Origin: CAZYSK01 sp964649415
GTDB taxonomy: Bacteria; Chloroflexota; Anaerolineae; B4-G1
Length of the DNA: 64,000 nucleotides
Reading direction: 5' to 3'
Assembly (NCBI GenBank): GCA_964649415.1
Contig: CAZYSK010000006.1
Location: forward strand, 76,690 to 140,689
A program made the position numbers and the translations under genes. The notes under the pieces are model-generated. The model did not search any database. It worked only from the letters and a program-made list of their open reading frames with translations, and was not told the origin of the DNA. Of this stretch, positions 50,667-58,595 are shown piece after piece; position 1 is the stretch's first letter, and every line of letters starts with the position of its first letter.

Positions 50667-51179
50667 CTACATCACCGTGACCGCAGACAGGTTCTCCCGC
50701 AGCGTTGTCCTGACTCTCGCCTCGGCTTCGATTAGATCGATACCGTCCACGGCCGCAGCCTCCCCAGCGAGAAGCATGATCGCCTTGTCATAGATCCGTT
50801 TCCCCTTCAGGGTCAGATGGCCCTCCTGCATCTGTCGCCACGCCATATCTCTCACCGCCTCCGCGACGTTGAAGACATCACCCGTATGGAGCTTCTGCTT
50901 CAACAACTCGTACCGATCTTTGTGATCGGGGGGCAGCTTGCGCGGGACGCCACGCAACACACGCCATACCTTTCTCAGCGTGGCCTGGGAAACGGCAGGC
51001 CTCAGGCCCACCTCCGCCGCAGCACTGGCCGGGATCATCACACTGGTACCAGGCTGGCACAGCAATGCGATCCTGTAGTACACAGCGTTTCTTCCATGCC
51101 AGTGCCGTTCTTGGACCCGTTCTACAACTCCGGCTCCGCGGATGGGATGAACAACTAGATCACCGGCCTCAAACGTCAT
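50667..51179 (-). CDS. CarD/CdnL-like RNA-polymerase-binding protein
   Basis: The 170-aa product has an N-terminal CarD_TRCF (Tudor-like) domain, FEAGDLVVHPIRGAGVVERVQER, with the Tyr-rich strand VYYRIALL and PASAAAEVGLRPAVS, and a helical C-terminal domain. CarD proteins bind the RNA polymerase beta subunit and change promoter opening and rRNA transcription. GGGAGGA precedes the ATG at 51179. A paralogue is at 57223 in the same block. Confidence 0.88.
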   Translation of the reverse strand: MTFEAGDLVVHPIRGAGVVERVQERHWHGRNAVYYRIALLCQPGTSVMIPASAAAEVGLRPAVSQATLRKVWRVLRGVPRKLPPDHKDRYELLKQKLHTGDVFNVAEAVRDMAWRQMQEGHLTLKGKRIYDKAIMLLAGEAAAVDGIDLIEAEARVRTTLRENLSAVTVM

Positions 51180-51243
51180 AGCGTCCTCCCTGGCCTCAAC
51201 CCGTGTCACCACGCCTGATCTTCCCTGCAGATCCCTAGACGCT

Positions 51244-51516
51244 CTAACAATCGCCCCCTAGCACGACGACATCCACGGCAGCCGGACCCATCGATGTTTG
51301 CTCGATGCTGAATTCCACAGATCCTCCGTCCTCCAATCGACGAGCACTCTGGGGGTCGCGAAAACCATCGCTCTGCACGAATACAGCGGAAAGTCCGCTA
51401 TTGCAGTGGATACGGCCATAGCGTTTCTGGTAACTGAACCATCGGATGTGCCCTTCCAACCTGCTGCCGTTCACACCCTGGTCACCTCGATGAGCGTACG
51501 GCGTCTCGTTTGTCAC
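51244..51516 (-). CDS. Divergent cold-shock-domain protein
   Basis: The 90-aa product aligns with the neighbouring CSD protein (EGHIRWFSYQKRYGRIH, AVFVQSDGF, VEFSIEQTSMGPAAVDVVVL). Both nucleic-acid contact motifs are altered: the aromatic-rich GFGFI becomes RYGRI, and DVFVH becomes AVFVQ. It may have changed RNA specificity or lost binding. A GTG start with GAGGAG nine bases before it was chosen. Confidence 0.72.
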   Translation of the reverse strand: MTNETPYAHRGDQGVNGSRLEGHIRWFSYQKRYGRIHCNSGLSAVFVQSDGFRDPQSARRLEDGGSVEFSIEQTSMGPAAVDVVVLGGDC

Positions 51517-51529
51517 TTCTTCACGCTCC

Positions 51530-51835
51530 TCATTCCGCGCGTGATCCCCGGTCTGGACGAGTCCCTCGCCTTGAGGGGCCACGACCATCGCCACCACCAC
51601 CGTCTGTGGCTACAAAGAAGTAATGTGGGGAAATCGTAGAAACGGACTCAACTCGCAATCCGTTCACGCGGACTGCATCCTCACCATCCGGCAACATAGA
51701 GGTGTGAACGCGACACACACTGGGCCTCTTCCCCTTGAAGCGGGGCTTGGCACAGTAGGCAGACACAGCCTCATCGATCTTGGCTTCCAATGGCTTCTGC
51801 TTGTCATCGTCGAACCAGAGAAGACCAACTTCCAC
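51530..51835 (-). CDS. Small conserved-looking protein of unknown function
   Basis: The 101-aa product begins MEVGLLWFDDDKQKPLEAKIDEAVSAY after a GTG start (51835) with AGGAGGC just before it. It resembles a class of small Chloroflexota proteins with the pattern LWFDDD...HxSxLP, whose role is unknown to me. It heads the run hypothetical - CSD - CarD - CSD and is about 55 bases from the stop of padR-1. Its promoter is TTGAGA (51889-51894) and TATCGC (51866-51871), 17 bases apart on the minus strand. Confidence 0.65.
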   Translation of the reverse strand: MEVGLLWFDDDKQKPLEAKIDEAVSAYCAKPRFKGKRPSVCRVHTSMLPDGEDAVRVNGLRVESVSTISPHYFFVATDGGGGDGRGPSRRGTRPDRGSRAE

Positions 51836-51890
51836 AGATTGCCTCCTACGTTGTACGCTTGACGTGCGATATGATTTCATACAGTATGTC

Positions 51891-52478
51891 TCAAATAACC
51901 GACGCAGCGACGCCGCTCTCTACGCCCCCAGCGGCCTCAGCAGGCAGCGGCAGTTGGACCAACCGGGCCAGAGTACGATCTAGCCAGTCCAGCTCCGCAG
52001 AAGCCAAGGCCAGACCATAGTCCAACGTCAGACGCTCTCCTACGTCCGCCTCCTCCGTCATCTTCTGGGCAGACTGCTCCAGTTTGCGTTGGTGTACAGC
52101 AACGTGCTCGCGCCGCTGCTCGAGATAGGCACTTAGATCGCCGGGCGAAAGACTGCCCGCAAGGACCAGGCGCATCACGAACGCTCTCAAGGAAGAGCCC
52201 ACCTCCATCGGCCGGCTCAACCACGCCATAAACGCCCCTTTTCCCGCCTCTGTGATGCTGTAGATCTTCCGCGGCGGCCTCCCTTGACCCGGGACCTCCT
52301 CGACAGTAGCCAGGCCCTCGGCCAGCAAGGCATGCAGAGCAGGATAAAGACTGCCATAGCTGGGACTGTCAACCAGCCAACTTAGGCTCTTAAGAAAGCA
52401 TTTGATGTCGTAACCAGACATTGGTTGCTGGGCCAGCAGTCCCAGGATGAAGTGCCGGGTGCTCATCGCGCTTGACAT
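51891..52478 (-). CDS. PadR family repressor, copy 1
   Basis: The 195-aa product has the PadR winged helix (ILGLLAQQPMSGYDIKCFLKSLSW, YGSLYPALHALLAEGLATVEE, PPRKIYSITEAGK) and a C-terminal coiled dimerisation helix (about 95-185). PadR proteins repress promoters and release on binding a small ligand. It is a close paralogue of the protein at 59778. Its own promoter carries the shared ATATATC-N5-GATATAT site. Start at 52478 with GGAG six bases upstream. Confidence 0.92.
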   Translation of the reverse strand: MSSAMSTRHFILGLLAQQPMSGYDIKCFLKSLSWLVDSPSYGSLYPALHALLAEGLATVEEVPGQGRPPRKIYSITEAGKGAFMAWLSRPMEVGSSLRAFVMRLVLAGSLSPGDLSAYLEQRREHVAVHQRKLEQSAQKMTEEADVGERLTLDYGLALASAELDWLDRTLARLVQLPLPAEAAGGVESGVAASVI

Positions 52479-52524
52479 AGTACGCTCCGTACGCTGCAAA
52501 TCGTTCGTTATATGATCATACGTT

Positions 52525-52570
52525 ATATATCGATTGGATATATCATACTACACAGTGGCAATATTGGCAA
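52525..52570 (-). promoter_or_regulatory. padR-1 promoter with shared operator
   Basis: On the minus strand TTGCCA (52570-52565), 17 bases, TATGAT (52547-52542). The inverted repeat ATATATC-5 nt-GATATAT covers 52525-52543, overlapping the -10 by two bases and running over the expected start point. A perfect TATGATCATA palindrome lies at 52511-52520. The same layout is found at 56255 and 60370. Confidence 0.85.
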
Positions 52571-52645
52571 CTGCGACCGAGAGACATCAAGCGCTGCGAG
52601 ATGAACGGGTGGACGTGCCCATACTGACGTCGGTCGCGCTGCGGC

Positions 52646-53122
52646 CTAGCTCTCGCGCTGCTGTAGCCAGGTCTCCAGCAGACCGACGCCGCGCAATATG
52701 ACTAGCACCAGTGCCGTCACGCCTACCGCAAGCACAAACTGCGACAAGGCCACACATACACCCACCGCAGCGGTAAACAGAATTGAGGCTGCGGTCGTGA
52801 GGCCTTCGACCCGTTGCTCAGCCCTGCGTAGCACAATCGTGCCCGCCCCGAGGAAGCTCACGCCGGTAACCACAGCCTCGATGATGCGGACAGGATCCGA
52901 TCGCACCAGGTCGGCGCTCAGACTGCTACCGAAGTGTGCCACTACAACGTCAACCAGTGCGACGAATAACGCCGCCGCGCCACCTACCAGCATATGCGTG
53001 CGTAAACCGGCCGGCTTGTCCTCGATCTCGCGCTCTACCCCGATCAGGGCGCCCAGTAACATGGCTAGCCCAACCTGGGTCAGGATCTGGAGCTGAGCCT
53101 GGTAGCGTCCCAAAAGCCTCAC
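52646..53122 (-). CDS. MgtC/SapB family membrane protein
   Basis: The 158-aa product is the membrane half of MgtC: LAMLLGALIGVEREIEDKPAGLRTHMLV and VVTGVSFLGAGTIVLR are the family motifs, with about four helices. It lacks the C-terminal ACT-like domain of full MgtC. The family affects Mg2+ homeostasis and ATP synthase activity under stress. It starts with GTG and has GGAGGG upstream. It lies 21 bases after the sigma factor gene and probably shares its transcript. Confidence 0.88.
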   Translation of the reverse strand: MRLLGRYQAQLQILTQVGLAMLLGALIGVEREIEDKPAGLRTHMLVGGAAALFVALVDVVVAHFGSSLSADLVRSDPVRIIEAVVTGVSFLGAGTIVLRRAEQRVEGLTTAASILFTAAVGVCVALSQFVLAVGVTALVLVILRGVGLLETWLQQRES

Positions 53123-53143
53123 ACCTGCCCTCCACCGCCCACC

Positions 53144-54331
53144 TCAGCTCAGGTAGGTCCTCAGTCGTCGCCTTAGGCGCGGGTGACGCAGCTTTCTGAG
53201 GGCCTTGCCCTCGATTTGGCGCACGCGTTCCCTGGTCACACCCAGTTTCTCTCCGACATCCTTCAAAGTATACGTGTGATCGCCGCTCAGGCCATAGCGC
53301 AGGCGTAGCACACGGGCCTCACGCGGCGTGAGGGTTGTCAGCGCCTCCTTGAGACACTCCCGAAGCAACTCTTGCTCAGCAGTCTGGATTGGCGAGGGAG
53401 CCTTCTCGTCCTCGATGAACTGGCCAAGCTCGCCCGCACCCTCCTCTTGGCTGACCGGGCTGTCCAGGGAGATCGGTTGCCGCGAGACACGCATCATCCA
53501 GCGGACTTTCTGAGGATGGAGCGACATCTCCTCTGCAAGCTCTTCAGGAGTAGGTTGGCGACCCAAGTCCTGCTCCATAGCCTGTGACGTTTTGATGAGT
53601 CTCCTGATGCGACCGCCCATATGAACAGGGAGACGAATCGTACGCCCCTGCTGAGACAGGGCACGGGTGATGGCCTGACGGATCCACCAAGTAGCATACG
53701 TGCCGAACTTGAAGCCTCGCTTGTAGTCAAACCTATCCGCCGCCCGAATCAAGCCCACATTGCCCGCCTGAATGAGGTCCTGAAAGGGCAGACCAAGTCC
53801 CCTGTATCGCTTGGCCACACTCACCACGAGGCGGGTGTTGGCCTCGATTAGATGCTCGCGGGCACCCCGTCCCTGACTGACGAGTTGCTGCAACCTTGCC
53901 CGCTCACCGGGACTGTATCGGCCTTCGTCTACGCGACGTTGGGCTTCCCGTCCCTGCTCCACCTGCTCGGCCAGCCGCACTTCCTCCTCGGGTGTCAGCA
54001 GAGGCACCTGGCTCATCTCCCTCAGATATAGGCCGACAGCATCACCGACCGGGATCGCGCTCAGGTCAGCGGCGTCAGCGTGATTTCTGTTCCCACCTGG
54101 AGTCTCTTCCGCACCGACACGCTCCGCCTCGACCTCATCCTCACTGTCATAGACCTTGATATCCCGACCCCGGAGCGCATCGAAGACCTCCTCCAACCGG
54201 GCCATAGAAGAAGCGCTGTGCTCTTTCACCTCAGGAAAGACCTCCATGATATGATCTAGCGTGAGGTAACCTTGCTCCCTCGCTACTTCCAGCAGTGAGT
54301 GCAAGCGGACGTATAGGGTCCCACCGCTCAT
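53144..54331 (-). CDS. Primary-type sigma-70 factor
   Basis: The 395-aa factor has region 1.1-like helices (about 1-60), 1.2 (VGLYLREMSQVPLLTPEEEV), 2 (LPFQDLIQAGNVGLIRAADRF, FGTYATWWIRQAI), 3, and 4 (TLKDVGEKLGVTRERVRQIE). All core DNA-contact segments are intact, so it should use -35/-10 promoters like those noted here. Chloroflexota usually carry several RpoD paralogues; which one this is cannot be told. Its ATG overlaps the stop of the bL35 gene (ATGA), so the two are translationally coupled. Confidence 0.95.
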   Translation of the reverse strand: MSGGTLYVRLHSLLEVAREQGYLTLDHIMEVFPEVKEHSASSMARLEEVFDALRGRDIKVYDSEDEVEAERVGAEETPGGNRNHADAADLSAIPVGDAVGLYLREMSQVPLLTPEEEVRLAEQVEQGREAQRRVDEGRYSPGERARLQQLVSQGRGAREHLIEANTRLVVSVAKRYRGLGLPFQDLIQAGNVGLIRAADRFDYKRGFKFGTYATWWIRQAITRALSQQGRTIRLPVHMGGRIRRLIKTSQAMEQDLGRQPTPEELAEEMSLHPQKVRWMMRVSRQPISLDSPVSQEEGAGELGQFIEDEKAPSPIQTAEQELLRECLKEALTTLTPREARVLRLRYGLSGDHTYTLKDVGEKLGVTRERVRQIEGKALRKLRHPRLRRRLRTYLS

Positions 54332-54540
54332 TTCCCCAGATACGGCGCCAGACGCCGCACGCGCCGTTTCAGGCCTTTCGACTCTACAGGTACCATCTCG
54401 TCAAACTTCCGCTTCACCCGCTTGCTCTTCTTCCGCCGGAAGTGGGATTTGCCCTGCACCGTGCGCACCAGTTTGCCCTTTCCGCCCTTCGTACGGCGGA
54501 AGCGCTTGGACGTGGATCGATGGGTCTTGATCTTCGGCAT
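54328..54540 (-). CDS. rpmI: Ribosomal protein bL35
   Basis: The 70-aa basic product has the L35 pattern MPKIKTHRSTSKRFRRTKGGK and a C-terminal RRVRRLAPYLGK. It is part of the large ribosomal subunit. In most genomes it is in infC-rpmI-rplT; neither infC nor rplT is here. AAGGAGAG precedes the ATG at 54540. Its stop overlaps the sigma factor start by four bases. Confidence 0.92.
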   Translation of the reverse strand: MPKIKTHRSTSKRFRRTKGGKGKLVRTVQGKSHFRRKKSKRVKRKFDEMVPVESKGLKRRVRRLAPYLGK

Positions 54541-54614
54541 ACACTTCTCTCCTTCACTCACTCAAACGCAGATGATTGCCTTGCGCTCTTCGACTGCGAC
54601 TACTAGGGCGCTCA

Positions 54615-55796
54615 TTACGCAGGCGCACCCTGGGGGACGATCTCCCGAACTGTCACCAGACTTAGCGCGATCTGACGCTCCCACTGATCAATACCGAGCA
54701 CGCGCACCGTGACCGGAGAACCCGCCCCAAGATCCGGCGAGCCGGGCATTTTGGAACTATGAACAAGCCCCTCCACCCCGCCACCGACGTCCACAAAGAC
54801 ACCAAAGGGCACAACATTGGTCACAGTTCCCTCTACCGTGTCGCCCTCGTGCAACTCCTTGGCTACACGATGCCAGGGATCCGGTAGCAGACGTTTGCGG
54901 CTCAAGGCGACCCGCTCACGCTCCCGATCCACGTTCAGGACATACACCTCTACCTTGTCGCCCACATCAAGTACATCATCGGGGTGATCCACGTGTTGCC
55001 AGTCCAGTTCCGAGATGTGAACCAAGCCATCCAACCCACCCAAATCTACAAATGCCCCGAAGTCTACCAGGTTGCGCACGACGCCGGTGCGCACCTCGCC
55101 TTCGGTCAATTCCTCCAGCAACTGCTGGCGCTTGCGGCGCTGCGCGACACGCTCCGAAAGCACCAAACGTCGACGGTGCTGGTTCACCTCGATCACTACC
55201 AACGACAGTGCCTGTCCAATCAGATCCAATTTCGCCTGCTGCAATCGCTTGCCCCGCAGGCCACGACCGATGGAGGTCAGATGCGAGTTGGGGACAAACC
55301 CGCGCAGACGGCCGAACGACACCAGGACACCACCTCGGTTAGAATCCGTCACCTGCGTCTCAATCAGCTCTTCACTCGCGAGATGCTCCTGCGCGCGCAG
55401 CCAATCCTGCTGCTGCAGGCCCTTGTTCAGCGAGACCGCGATCCCATCCCCGTAGCCCTGCTTCCTCAGGATAACGACCGGGACGATATCGCCGACCTGC
55501 AAACCGGCGAGCAACCGATCATCGGTCACCAAGCTCAGGTCGCCAGGCGGGATGATGCCATCGCTCTTCGCACCCACGTCAACAATTATGTCATTCTCAC
55601 CGATGGAGAGAACGGTTGCCTCACGAACTTCCCCACGGCGCGGGTCTGAGCGGTCGAAATCGCCGCTTCTGAGCAGTCCGCCCAGCCGTTGCCCTGGCCT
55701 GTCGCGCTCTCCCCCCTCATGCGGCGTATACTCAACGCTAGCGTCGCCTTCTGTGATGCCCCCAGCAGCCAGCCCTGCGACGAACCCCGCCGTCAC
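54615..55796 (-). CDS. S1-domain (ribosomal protein S1-like) RNA-binding protein
   Basis: The 393-aa product carries four S1 OB-fold repeats (about 62-130, 145-215, 230-305, 315-390). The third (GVVRNLVDFGAFVDLGGLDGLVHISE) and fourth (GTVTNVVPFGVFVDVGGGVEGLVHSS) are typical, and the first two are more divergent, as in short S1 proteins of Gram-positive and Chloroflexota lineages. It should bind mRNA and help initiation. The start is a GTG at 55796 with AGGAGGG five bases upstream; a longer open frame before it has no support. Confidence 0.88.
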   Translation of the reverse strand: MTAGFVAGLAAGGITEGDASVEYTPHEGGERDRPGQRLGGLLRSGDFDRSDPRRGEVREATVLSIGENDIIVDVGAKSDGIIPPGDLSLVTDDRLLAGLQVGDIVPVVILRKQGYGDGIAVSLNKGLQQQDWLRAQEHLASEELIETQVTDSNRGGVLVSFGRLRGFVPNSHLTSIGRGLRGKRLQQAKLDLIGQALSLVVIEVNQHRRRLVLSERVAQRRKRQQLLEELTEGEVRTGVVRNLVDFGAFVDLGGLDGLVHISELDWQHVDHPDDVLDVGDKVEVYVLNVDRERERVALSRKRLLPDPWHRVAKELHEGDTVEGTVTNVVPFGVFVDVGGGVEGLVHSSKMPGSPDLGAGSPVTVRVLGIDQWERQIALSLVTVREIVPQGAPA

Positions 55797-55822
55797 GGTT
55801 CCCTCCTGGGGACGGAATGACG

Positions 55823-55993
55823 CTAGTCCCTCACTGCGCTGATGATGCGCCCCTCGGGCACGGTCCTGCGGAAGCGTCCCAGCAGGCTGCCGAATAGTTT
55901 CCCCTTTCCTATACGCTCTTCGCAAATCCCTACCTCCCCCTTCTCCTTGCGGCGCACCGTGAACACCGCCCTGCCGGAATGGCTGCTTGCCAC
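55823..55993 (-). CDS. Possible 56-aa basic protein before the S1-like gene
   Basis: This frame, from a GTG at 55993 to TAG at 55823, reads ASSHSGRAVFTVRRKEKG and KGKLFGSLLGRFRRTVPEG, which is protein-like and basic. It ends 27 bases before the S1 gene start. No clear ribosome site precedes the GTG, so it is only a candidate leader peptide or small protein. Confidence 0.3.
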   Translation of the reverse strand: MASSHSGRAVFTVRRKEKGEVGICEERIGKGKLFGSLLGRFRRTVPEGRIISAVRD

Positions 55994-56254
55994 ACAAACG
56001 AAAACAGACCTGTTCAGCCGTCACCCGCAAGATGAGCCTCGGCGCAGAACAGGTCCGCAGCAAGAACCACGTCTCGTTTTCAAGTCAGAGGCAAAGATAC
56101 TACGCTACGCGCACCTCCGCGAAGTAATGCCCACATCACTACCTCGCAAGGCTTACGTCCTCCAATGCATACTCAGTTGCCGCTCGAGGCGCAGTGAACC
56201 ACAAATCCACACCCACCATAACTCACCCTGAAGGGACGATATATCTTTCCAGTA

Positions 56255-56300
56255 TATATCTTTTAGATATATTGTACCACGCAAAGCTATGCGTGTCAAG
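56255..56300 (-). promoter_or_regulatory. Promoter of the S1-bL35-sigma operon with shared operator
   Basis: On the minus strand TTGACA (56300-56295), 17 bases, TACAAT (56277-56272). The inverted repeat ATATATC-5 nt-GATATAT covers 56255-56273 and overlaps the -10 by two bases, exactly as before padR-1. A perfect GATATATC lies at 56239-56246. The rest of 56064-56400 shows no gene. Confidence 0.85.
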
Positions 56301-56400
56301 AGTCACAGCCGAGATTCGGTCGTAGATGGCCTCTCGACGCGGATTGGGGGCCGCAGTGTCATCAAGACAGCAGGTCCCGAACGTACCGCGAGCTAAGGCC

Positions 56401-57072
56401 CTAGACCGTGAGGGACTCTTCCTGTTCTGTGGGCTCTTTCAGCTCAGGCAAGATTTCGCCCTTGAAGATCCAGACCTTGACTCCGATGCGGCCATAGGAC
56501 GTGCGCGCCTCTTCCTGTGCGTAGTCAATGTCGGCCCGCAGGGTCTGCAACGGCACCCGTCCATCGCGCACCCACTGACGACGCGCCATCTCAGACCCAA
56601 ACAGACGCCCCTTGCACGCGACTTTAACCCCACGAGCGCCGGCGTTCATTGCCGCTCGCATCGCCCGCTGCATCGCCCGCCGGGGGGAAATCCGCCGCTC
56701 CAGCTGGGAGACAACGTTCTCGGCTACCAGCTTGGCGTCTAGTTCAGGCTGTTCCACCTCGTGCACATCGATTGAGACGCGCTTGCTAGTCATCGCCTGT
56801 AACTTGCTGCGCATTTCCTTGACCACAACCCCTTTCCGGCCAATGACGATACCGGGCCTTGCCGTCCAGATCGTCGTTGCAACCTGATTGGGAAAGCGCT
56901 CAATCTCAACACGGGAGATACCTGCATGTCCAGCGGCATCCCTGATGTAGCGACGAATCGCCAGATCTTCGTGCAGCAGTTCCACGTAATCGTCACCATC
57001 TGCGTACCACCGCGACTTCCAATCCCTGATCACACCAAGCCTGAAACCGTAAGGATGTACTTTGCGACCCAA
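56401..57072 (-). CDS. rpsC: Ribosomal protein uS3, displaced from the S10 operon
   Basis: The 223-aa product is a complete S3: N-terminal MGRKVHPYGFRLGVIRDWKSRWYAD, KH domain with the GXXG loop in IVIGRKGVVVKEM (about 75-88), and C-terminal GARGVKVACKGRLFGSEMARR and GVKVWIFKGEILP. It binds 16S rRNA and mRNA at the entry channel. Its normal neighbours (rplV, rplP, rpsS) are absent and the gene stands alone between CarD-2 and the S1-like gene, which suggests an additional copy or a relocated one. Ribosome site GGAGGA precedes the ATG. Confidence 0.92.
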   Translation of the reverse strand: MGRKVHPYGFRLGVIRDWKSRWYADGDDYVELLHEDLAIRRYIRDAAGHAGISRVEIERFPNQVATTIWTARPGIVIGRKGVVVKEMRSKLQAMTSKRVSIDVHEVEQPELDAKLVAENVVSQLERRISPRRAMQRAMRAAMNAGARGVKVACKGRLFGSEMARRQWVRDGRVPLQTLRADIDYAQEEARTSYGRIGVKVWIFKGEILPELKEPTEQEESLTV

Positions 57073-57222
57073 GAGTCCTCCTCGTTATGTCTAGAACCTA
57101 ATGCGCTGCCACTGTCTTGGCACTCGAGTGTCTTCATGCACAGCATCGAGGCCATAGCAATAACCGTACCATGGCAGCAATCGAACACAACAACTACAGA
57201 TTGACGACGATCACCCCAGCCA

Positions 57223-57732
57223 TCACGCCACGGCGGCCGGCGACATACCCTGCTGCAATTCCGCCCGGACCTGCGCCTCGGCTTCTGACAGATCGGTGCC
57301 CTGCGCGGCCGCCACCTCCCCAGCCAAGAGCGCCAGCCCTCGCTCGTAGATCCGCTTGCCCACTGTCGTCAGGCGACCTTCTCGCTCCTGGTGCCAGGCA
57401 ATATCCCTGACCGCCTCCGCGACCTGAAGCACGTCCCCGGTGTGGAGTCTCTCCTCCAGCACCTTGTACCGCGCCTTGTGATCAGTGGGCAGCGTCCCGG
57501 GACGCGCATGGAACACTCGCCACACCCGGCCCAACTTGGACCGCGGGATTGCCTCGCGCAGGCCAAGTTCATCTGCAACATCAACCGGGATCATCACAGT
57601 GGTGCCTGGCTCGCTCAGCAACCTGATCCTATAATACTGCCTGCTGCCGTCTTGCCTTGACCGTTCCTCGACCCCCAAGACCACTCCCGCTCCACGAATC
57701 GGGTGAATGACCGGATCACCTGCTTCAAACAT
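57223..57732 (-). CDS. CarD/CdnL-like RNA-polymerase-binding protein, copy 2
   Basis: The 169-aa product matches CarD copy 1 in layout: FEAGDPVIHPIRGAGVVLGVEE, QYYRIRLLSEPGTTVMIPVDVADELGLREAI, and a helical C-terminal domain with GTDLSEAEAQVRAELQ. GGGAGGA precedes the ATG at 57732. Having two copies in one block, each beside a translation-factor gene, is unusual. Confidence 0.88.
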   Translation of the reverse strand: MFEAGDPVIHPIRGAGVVLGVEERSRQDGSRQYYRIRLLSEPGTTVMIPVDVADELGLREAIPRSKLGRVWRVFHARPGTLPTDHKARYKVLEERLHTGDVLQVAEAVRDIAWHQEREGRLTTVGKRIYERGLALLAGEVAAAQGTDLSEAEAQVRAELQQGMSPAAVA

Positions 57733-57770
57733 CCTCGCCTTCCTCCCACGCTGCAATCTGGTCACAGCCT

Positions 57771-57812
57771 GTGCCCAAAGTCCCCGGGGACGCAACAAAG
57801 CTCTTTGGGCAC
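57771..57812. terminator. Inverted repeat between infA and carD-2
   Basis: GTGCCCAAAG and CTTTGGGCAC enclose 22 bases that contain a TCCCCGGGGA palindrome. It could attenuate read-through from the upstream operon; there is no T-run. Confidence 0.4.
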
Positions 57813-57919
57813 CATCTCCGCGCTCGACGCGTGCACCGCAAACCTGGTTATGCCCCACCCGCCAGGTGGGGCCACTACAAACATCAGGAGAACACCGGCA
57901 CACGGGCCGACGGTCGCAC

Positions 57920-58174
57920 CTATCGGGCAGCTACCCCCCGTTTGTACCGATACACAATCCGCCCGCGGGTCAAATCATACGGAGAAACCTCGACCCTGAC
58001 TCGGTCACCTAGCAGGACGCGAATGTAGTACTTGCGCATCTTGCCGCATAGGTAGGCCAGGACCTCGTGATCGTTGTCTAGCCTGACCCGGAAACGAGTC
58101 CCCTTGAGCGCCTCCACCACCGTCCCTGTTGTCTCGATCTTCTGCTTGCTCGGTCTCTCCCGCTGACCCTTCAC
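57920..58174 (-). CDS. infA: Translation initiation factor IF-1
   Basis: The 84-aa product is IF-1: KIETTGTVVEALKGTRFRVRLDNDHEVLAYLCGKMRKYYIRVLLGDRVRVEVSPYDLTRGRIVYR is the complete OB fold with family signature (given here in several pieces: KIETTGTVVEAL, VLAYLCGKMRKYYIRVLLGD, SPYDLTRGRI). The N-terminus has about ten extra residues. It blocks the A site at initiation. The GTG start overlaps the upstream stop by one codon phase (GTGA) and has GAGGAGG before it, so it is coupled to the preceding gene. It is outside its normal ribosomal operon. Confidence 0.93.
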   Translation of the reverse strand: MKGQRERPSKQKIETTGTVVEALKGTRFRVRLDNDHEVLAYLCGKMRKYYIRVLLGDRVRVEVSPYDLTRGRIVYRYKRGVAAR

Positions 58175-58593
58175 GTACCCTCCTCGATCGTTGTATGGGT
58201 CCCTCGAACTTGTCCAGAGGGTGCACTCTGTACTACCTCCGGCGAAGCCTTAGCATCGAGGACAGTCACCTCGTCGTACGGCAGCAGAGGGTCTGGGTCG
58301 CCAGGAGAGCCTGGATAGTTGATGGCAAACACCAAAAACTCGCCCTCTGTTGGTTCCCACCCCCGCTGCAGCCGCTCCGCGATGGCCCGCGCTCCCAGCC
58401 CGGCCACCATGTCCCGCCGGCGTTCAGTCGACGCCAGAGACCCCATACGCAAGAATCGAAAGAGCGGCGAAACAAATGCAGACACACGCCAACTTCGTCC
58501 GTCGTCCCTGGAATTGACGTCAAATAGGGCTACGTCGTCGGCCCCTTCCTCTGCGATTCGCGTCTCGGACAATCGAACCTGATAGGATGGCAT
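58171..58593 (-). CDS. Unrecognised 140-aa protein in the IF-1 operon
   Basis: The product begins MPSYQVRLSETRIAEEG and includes SRDDGRSWRVSAFVSPLFR and EFLVFAINYPGSPGDPDPLLPYDEV. It has no membrane segment and I recognise no domain. Its stop overlaps the infA start, and an alternative ATG at 58599 overlaps the stop of the upstream CSD gene, so it lies in a tightly coupled operon of nucleic-acid-binding proteins. GAGGGG six bases before 58593 favours that start. Confidence 0.6.
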   Translation of the reverse strand: MPSYQVRLSETRIAEEGADDVALFDVNSRDDGRSWRVSAFVSPLFRFLRMGSLASTERRRDMVAGLGARAIAERLQRGWEPTEGEFLVFAINYPGSPGDPDPLLPYDEVTVLDAKASPEVVQSAPSGQVRGTHTTIEEGT

Positions 58594-58595
58594 CC

